From Oscillospiraceae bacterium (GTDB lineage Bacteria; Bacillota; Clostridia; Oscillospirales; Oscillospiraceae): a DNA stretch of 64,000 nt. Shown piece after piece: positions 58,682 to 64,000 of this stretch (positions are counted from its first letter, which is position 1; each line of letters starts with the position of its first letter). The notes under the pieces are model-generated. The model made no database searches. It worked only from the letters and a program-made list of their open reading frames with translations, and was not told the origin of the DNA. Location: positions 11,765 through 75,764 of the forward strand of contig JAEDLP010000001.1 in the NCBI GenBank assembly GCA_016295225.1, read 5' to 3'. A program made the position numbers and the translations under genes.

Positions 58682-58921
58682 TCAGATGGCGTTAGCCTTT
58701 TTCAGCAGAGCCTTGACGGTTTCGGTGGGCTGTGCGCCGGTCTTGATCCAAGCCTGAGCGCGCTCTGCGTCAACTTTGATAGCAGCGGGCTCCTGCAGGG
58801 GATCATACGTGCCGATCTCTTCGATGAAGCGGCCGTTGCGGGGATAACGGGAGTCGGCAACCACAATACGATAGAAGGGGTTCTTCTTGGAGCCCATTCT
58901 GCGAAGTCTGATCTTAACCAT
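58682..58921 (-). CDS. rpsP: 30S ribosomal protein S16
   Basis: 79 residues, the typical S16 length. The signature [25 protein letters not shown] covers the first 25 residues, followed by [16 protein letters not shown]. It stabilises the 30S body. An excellent GGAGGTGA lies 8 bases before the ATG at 58921. An in-frame extension upstream is not supported. It lies 66 bases after ffh in the same transcript. Its codon bias is strong. Confidence 0.96.
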   Translation of the reverse strand: MVKIRLRRMGSKKNPFYRIVVADSRYPRNGRFIEEIGTYDPLQEPAAIKVDAERAQAWIKTGAQPTETVKALLKKANAI

Positions 58922-58987
58922 GTTACTTTCACCTCCAAATGATATACATTGTTTATGGAACCGCAAAAGCGGAAACCATACGTTTAC

Positions 58988-60358
<1,371 letters not shown>

Positions 60359-60363
60359 GAAAC

Positions 60364-60732
60364 TCACTCCCTCCCAAGGTCGTCGATGGCTTCGCTGAGC
60401 TGTGCGCAGAGGGCGTTCAGTTCGCTGTCTCCCAGCCGGTTCCGGTTCAGGGTTTGGATCTGCTCACAAAGCTCTTTGAGCGTTGCCGTGGTGGCCCGGG
60501 TGCGGTGGTAACGCTGGATAAGACCGGTTTTTTCCTCGATATCTTCCAACGTCTTTTCCGCCCGGACAATGATGTCCCGAACACCTTGGCGGGTGATATC
60601 GTAGTTCTCTGCGATCTCGGCCAGGGACAGGTCATCGTTGTAGTATAGGTCGTAAAACTCTTTCTGCCGCTCGGTGAGCAAATCGCCATAGAAATCGAAG
60701 AGCATGGCCATTCGATACGCTTGGTTTTTCAT
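60364..60732 (-). CDS. ylxM: YlxM-family helix-turn-helix protein (SRP-associated)
   Basis: 122 residues. A sigma-70 region 4-like helix-turn-helix has LTERQKEFYDLYYNDDLSLAEIAENYDITRQGVRDIIVRAEKTL (about 22-65), as in the UPF0122/YlxM family that accompanies ffh in Firmicutes. It is thought to modulate the SRP pathway. The start at 60732 follows AGGAGG by 8 bases. It is first gene of the ylxM-ffh-rpsP-khpA unit and has a consensus TTGACA promoter upstream. Confidence 0.92.
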   Translation of the reverse strand: MKNQAYRMAMLFDFYGDLLTERQKEFYDLYYNDDLSLAEIAENYDITRQGVRDIIVRAEKTLEDIEEKTGLIQRYHRTRATTATLKELCEQIQTLNRNRLGDSELNALCAQLSEAIDDLGRE

Positions 60733-60787
60733 GTTTCGGCCCTCCTGTGCGCGGCGTGTAAAGTTAATTTCCTTTACAACAGTGACT

Positions 60788-60816
60788 ATCCTAACCCAGA
60801 GGACGGAATTTGTCAA
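60788..60816 (-). promoter_or_regulatory. Promoter of the ylxM-ffh-rpsP-khpA operon
   Basis: On the minus strand TTGACA (60811-60816), 17 bases, TAGGAT (60788-60793). Confidence 0.75.
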
Positions 60817-60876
60817 GAGAAAATTGTATCAAAACTTGAAATTTTGGAGAGGATTCCATTATCAAACTTACCACAT

Positions 60877-60905
60877 CTTTACTTTCCGGAAAAACATGGT
60901 ACAAT
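60877..60905 (+). promoter_or_regulatory. Candidate promoter of ymfF-ymfH-lgt
   Basis: TACAAT (60900-60905) with a weak -35 (CTTTAC, 17-base spacer). It is divergent from the ylxM promoter. Confidence 0.45.
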
Positions 60906-60962
60906 ATTATTAGCGTATTGTGCCCATACGGCACGATTTTTGACCCCGAAGGAGGAGATCGT

Positions 60963-62246
60963 ATGCTCCCAATCACAGAACGTGTCCTGGCTCCCGGCGT
61001 TGTGCTCCGGGCGGTCCAGACGAAAAAATTCAAGACCTCCATGCTGGGGGTGACCTTTCTGGAGCCTCTGCGGGAGGAGACGGCGTCTTTGAATGCCCTG
61101 CTGCCAAAGGTCCTGCGGAGAGGCACCCAGGCCCATCCCGATATGGAATCCCTGTCGGCGGCCCTGGATGACCTGTACGGCGGCGGCATCGAACCGATCA
61201 TTCGGAAAAAGGGCGAGGTCCAGTGTGTCGGCTTCTGGGGCAGCTTTCTGGACGACGCCTTTGTGCCGGAAGGCAGCCGCATCCTGGAGTCCGCCGCTGG
61301 GCTGTTTGGCGAGATCATCCTCCGGCCTGCCGGCGACGGCAAGTCCTTCGTGCCCGCCTATGTGGAGAGCGAGAAGGCCAACCTGATCGACAAGATTCGC
61401 AGTGAGATCAACGATAAGCTGCAGTATTCCCTGGCTCGTCTGCGTCGGCTTATGTGCCAGGGGGAAGCCTATGGCATTGATAAGCTGGGCAGCGAAGCCC
61501 AGGCTCAGGCCATTACCGGGGAGGCCCTCTATGCCCGGTATCGGGAGATGCTGGAGACCGCCCCTATCTACCTTTATTATTGCGGCTCGGCCGACATTGA
61601 CCGTGTGGAGGCGGCCTTCCGCAAGGCCTTTGCGGACCTGCCCCAGACCCAGCGACAGCCGGTGCCGGAGACCATTTCCGTGGCAGAGCCCAAGGGGGAG
61701 GTGCGCCGCTTTGCCGACTCCATGGATGTGACCCAGGGCAAGCTGACTATGGGATTCCGGGTGGGCGGCGGCTTCCGTGACATGGAGACCGTGGCCCGGT
61801 TCTTCCTGCTCAACGCCATCTATGGTGGCAGCACCAACTCCAAGCTGTTTTTAAATGTACGGGAAAAACTGTCCCTGTGCTATTTCGCCAGCTCCTCCCT
61901 GGCCATGAACAAGGGGGTCATGCTGGTCTACTCCGGTGTGGAATTTGCCAACTTCCAGAAAGCGGAGAATGAGATCCTGGCCCAGTTGGAGGCCTGTCAG
62001 AAGGGGGAGATCACCCCGGAAGAGCTGGAATCTGCCCGGCGCTCTGTGGTCGGCAGTCTGCGGTCCTCTCTGGACGCCCAGGGCCGGCTGGAGGAGTATT
62101 GGCTCAACCGCTTCGTGACCGGCACCAGCTACACCCCGGAGGAGCTGGCGGCCGAGATCGAGAAAGTCACCCTGGCGGAGCTGGTGGAAGCGGCCCGAAA
62201 GATCCGGCTAGACAGCGTGTACACGCTGCGGGGAAAGGAGGGGTAA
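60963..62246 (+). CDS. ymfF: M16 family peptidase-like protein YmfF (inactive subunit)
   Basis: 427 residues with the M16 (insulinase-type) fold. LDDLYGGGIEPIIRKKG and the C-terminal GRLEEYWLNRFVTG fit the family, but the zinc-binding HxxEH motif expected near residue 50 is absent. It is therefore a non-catalytic partner, as known for YmfF. YmfF and YmfH have been linked to EF-P 5-aminopentanol modification and peptide processing in Bacillus. GGAGGAG precedes the ATG at 60963. The active partner follows after 3 bases. Confidence 0.9.
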   Translation: MLPITERVLAPGVVLRAVQTKKFKTSMLGVTFLEPLREETASLNALLPKVLRRGTQAHPDMESLSAALDDLYGGGIEPIIRKKGEVQCVGFWGSFLDDAFVPEGSRILESAAGLFGEIILRPAGDGKSFVPAYVESEKANLIDKIRSEINDKLQYSLARLRRLMCQGEAYGIDKLGSEAQAQAITGEALYARYREMLETAPIYLYYCGSADIDRVEAAFRKAFADLPQTQRQPVPETISVAEPKGEVRRFADSMDVTQGKLTMGFRVGGGFRDMETVARFFLLNAIYGGSTNSKLFLNVREKLSLCYFASSSLAMNKGVMLVYSGVEFANFQKAENEILAQLEACQKGEITPEELESARRSVVGSLRSSLDAQGRLEEYWLNRFVTGTSYTPEELAAEIEKVTLAELVEAARKIRLDSVYTLRGKEG

Positions 62247-62249
62247 GCC

Positions 62250-63533
62250 ATGATCAAGCATACCTACGAACGAATTGGGGAGACCCTCTGGGAGGAGACC
62301 CTGGAAAACGGCCTGCGGGTCTATGTGTTTCCAAAGCCTGACTTTGGCAAGTGCTATGCCTTTTTCGCCACCCGTTATGGCGGCATGGATACCCGGTTCC
62401 AGTTAAACGGCCAGTGGCTGGACACCCCTATGGGCATTGCCCACTACCTGGAGCATAAGATGTTTGACACCCCCGACGGCGGCAACGCCCTGCAGAAGCT
62501 CTCGGCCACCGGCGCGTCCCCCAACGCCTTTACCAGCAGCGCCATCACCGGCTATCACTTTGAATGCACCGATCTGTTCTGGGAGAACCTGCGCACCCTG
62601 CTGGAGTTTGTCTCCGTGCCCTACTTCACGGAAGAGAGCGTCCAGAAGGAGCAGGGGATCATCGGCCAGGAGATCCGCATGATGGAGGATAACCCCAACC
62701 GGCAGTCCTACCGCCTGCTGCTGGAGGCCTTGTATCAGCATCACCCCATCCGCAACTCCGTGGCGGGCTCCGTGGAGTCCATTGCCCAGATCACTGCGGA
62801 TACCTTATACCACTGTCACGAGGCCTTTTACACCCCGTCCAATATGGTTCTGTGCGTGGCCGGCAATGTGGACCCGGAGCGGGTCTGCGCCATGGCACGG
62901 GAGATCCTGCCCAAGGAAGCCAAGTCCGCCATCCCCCGGGACCACGGGGCAGACGAGCCCCGGGAGGTTTTTCAGCAGGAGAGCAGCAAGGTTATGGCGG
63001 TGGCGGCTCCCCTTTTCCAGGTGGGGATTAAAATCCAGCCTGCGGAGGACGGAGCCAGTCAATTCTGCCAAAAGCTTCTGGGGGATCTGGTGTGCGAGGC
63101 CCTCATGGGATCCTCCAGCCCCCTCTACAGCAGGCTCTATACCCAGGGCGTCATCAACGGCAGCTTCTACTGCTGCTATATGGAGTACCCCGGCTGTGCC
63201 TTCCTGGTGGCCGGCGGCGAGAGCAAATCGCCGGAGACCGTCCGGGACGCCATTCTGGAGGAGGCCGCCCGTGTCGTCAGGGAAGGGCTGGACGACGGCC
63301 TGTTCACCCGTCTGAAAAAGGCGGCTTATGGCAGCTTCGTCCGGTCGCTGAATTCCTTTGAAAACCTCTGTGTGGAGCAGGCCCAGGGCTATTTCGATGG
63401 ACAGGACCCCTGGACCTTCCCGAAGGTGTATGATTCCATCACCCGGGAGGATGCGGAGGCATTCGTCCGCACCTGGTTCCGGCCGGAACAGACCACCCTG
63501 GTAGTCATTCGTCCCGAGGAGGAAGCGCAGTGA
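62250..63533 (+). CDS. ymfH: M16 family zinc peptidase YmfH (active subunit)
   Basis: 427 residues. The catalytic zinc motif HYLEH is at about 66-70 in GIAHYLEHKMFDTPDGGNA (His66, Glu69 and His70), and a second Glu in QEIRMMEDNPNRQSY near 143 completes the site. The C-terminal half is the second M16 domain. It should form a heterodimer with the neighbouring inactive YmfF and cut short peptides in the cytoplasm. AAAGGAGGGG precedes the ATG. The end overlaps the lgt start by 4 bases. Confidence 0.93.
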   Translation: MIKHTYERIGETLWEETLENGLRVYVFPKPDFGKCYAFFATRYGGMDTRFQLNGQWLDTPMGIAHYLEHKMFDTPDGGNALQKLSATGASPNAFTSSAITGYHFECTDLFWENLRTLLEFVSVPYFTEESVQKEQGIIGQEIRMMEDNPNRQSYRLLLEALYQHHPIRNSVAGSVESIAQITADTLYHCHEAFYTPSNMVLCVAGNVDPERVCAMAREILPKEAKSAIPRDHGADEPREVFQQESSKVMAVAAPLFQVGIKIQPAEDGASQFCQKLLGDLVCEALMGSSSPLYSRLYTQGVINGSFYCCYMEYPGCAFLVAGGESKSPETVRDAILEEAARVVREGLDDGLFTRLKKAAYGSFVRSLNSFENLCVEQAQGYFDGQDPWTFPKVYDSITREDAEAFVRTWFRPEQTTLVVIRPEEEAQ

Positions 63534-64000
63534 ACACGGTGACTTTTCCCGGGCTGGGCCTGACCTTCCAGTTGAACCAGGTGGCGTTCTCCCTGGGAGA
63601 CTTTCACATTTACTGGTATGGTATCATCATTGCCTTTGGATTTGTGCTGGGAGGCGGCTTCTGCTGCCTCCAGGCCAAAAAGTTTGGGCTGCGCCCGGAT
63701 GATATTTTGGATATGCTGCTCTTTGTCGCGCCTGGCGGCATCATCGGCGCGCGGCTCTATTACATCGTCTTTAATCCGTCTCTCTACCAAAACGCCGACG
63801 GGAGCTGGAATGTCAAGGCCTGTTTCAACGTGCACAACGGCGGCCTGGCCATTTATGGCGGGATCATCTTCGGCGTTCTCATTGCCTGGCTGGTGGCCCG
63901 CTACAAAAAGATTCCTTTTCTTGCCTTGGCGGACGTCTGCGTTTTCGGTCTGCTGATCGGTCAGATCGCCGGACGGTGGGGAAACTTTGTGAATGTGGAG
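63530..64000 (+). CDS. lgt: Prolipoprotein diacylglyceryl transferase (3' end cut by window)
   Basis: The first 157 residues of Lgt, an integral membrane enzyme that attaches diacylglycerol to the lipobox Cys of prolipoproteins, such as LivJ and the lipoprotein at 55992. Visible motifs are GDFHIYWYGIIIAFGFVLGG (first helix), GARLYYIVFNPSLY and GQIAGRWGNFVNVE, the conserved Lgt signature, cut right at the end. It starts with GTG overlapping the ymfH stop, with GAGGAGG about 8 bases upstream. The remaining half lies outside the window. Confidence 0.95.
   Translation, partial: MNTVTFPGLGLTFQLNQVAFSLGDFHIYWYGIIIAFGFVLGGGFCCLQAKKFGLRPDDILDMLLFVAPGGIIGARLYYIVFNPSLYQNADGSWNVKACFNVHNGGLAIYGGIIFGVLIAWLVARYKKIPFLALADVCVFGLLIGQIAGRWGNFVNVE

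Overview
The window looks like a chromosomal segment of a strictly anaerobic, gut-associated Gram-positive Firmicute, most likely of the Oscillospiraceae (Flavonifractor/Intestinimonas/Lawsonibacter-like). This is inferred from gene content: a single-chain pyruvate:ferredoxin oxidoreductase, an etfB-etfA-acyl-CoA dehydrogenase cluster of the butyrate-forming type, a fused CoA-transferase, a choloylglycine (bile salt) hydrolase, an SLH-anchored lysozyme and the ylxM-ffh-rpsP-khpA cluster. Coding DNA is fairly GC-rich. Intergenic regions are AT-richer and carry clear sigma-A promoters, nearly all with a 17-bp spacer, and strong hairpin terminators. I saw no CRISPR array, tRNA, rRNA, prophage or replication origin.

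Layout. 1-1.6 kb: a partial iron alcohol dehydrogenase, a rod-like RNA with 6S architecture, and a DUF1292 protein. 1.8-7.3 kb: a class A penicillin-binding protein, then an ACT-domain protein, homoserine dehydrogenase and aspartokinase. 7.4-10.8 kb: etfB-etfA-acyl-CoA dehydrogenase behind a strong promoter and a roughly 200-nt folded leader. 10.9-18.5 kb: a tRNA-editing deacylase, a YkvI-type permease, an FAD protein, GlnRS, a membrane protein, thiamine pyrophosphokinase and a HAD phosphatase. 18.5-30.2 kb: envelope and housekeeping units (SLH/GH25 lysozyme operon, NfeD-SPFH pair, lipid kinase, ferritin, hydrolase, DegV, M23 peptidase, DUF421, TrmO). 30.3-34.3 kb: an operon of CoA-transferase, two tandem NudC-type Nudix enzymes and an HD protein. 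34.7-40.3 kb: PFOR, bile salt hydrolase and a methyltransferase. 40.5-41.7 kb: a decayed IS1182-like element. 41.8-48.5 kb: proC, a PatB-like lyase, RidA and sbcDC. 48.6-53.8 kb: a complete livJHMGF branched-chain amino acid importer. 54.0-56.9 kb: a MarR regulator, then a DUF2975-like membrane protein, a small Xre regulator and a lipoprotein behind a promoter overlapped by inverted repeats. 57-60.8 kb (minus strand): ylxM-ffh-rpsP-khpA, then separately rimM-trmD. 60.9-64 kb: ymfF-ymfH-lgt, cut by the window end.

How the genes fit together. PFOR makes acetyl-CoA and reduced ferredoxin. The Etf/dehydrogenase set would reduce an enoyl-CoA such as crotonyl-CoA, and the CoA-transferase could exchange CoA between acyl groups and acetate. 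The thiolase, hydroxyacyl-CoA dehydrogenase and crotonase needed for a full butyrate pathway are not in the window. The Liv importer and the aspartate-family and proline genes point to amino-acid-centred metabolism. The least explained units are the CoA-transferase/NudC/NudC/HD operon (30.4-34.3 kb), the operator-controlled DUF2975-Xre-lipoprotein cassette (54.7-56.9 kb) and the folded leader at 7493-7700.
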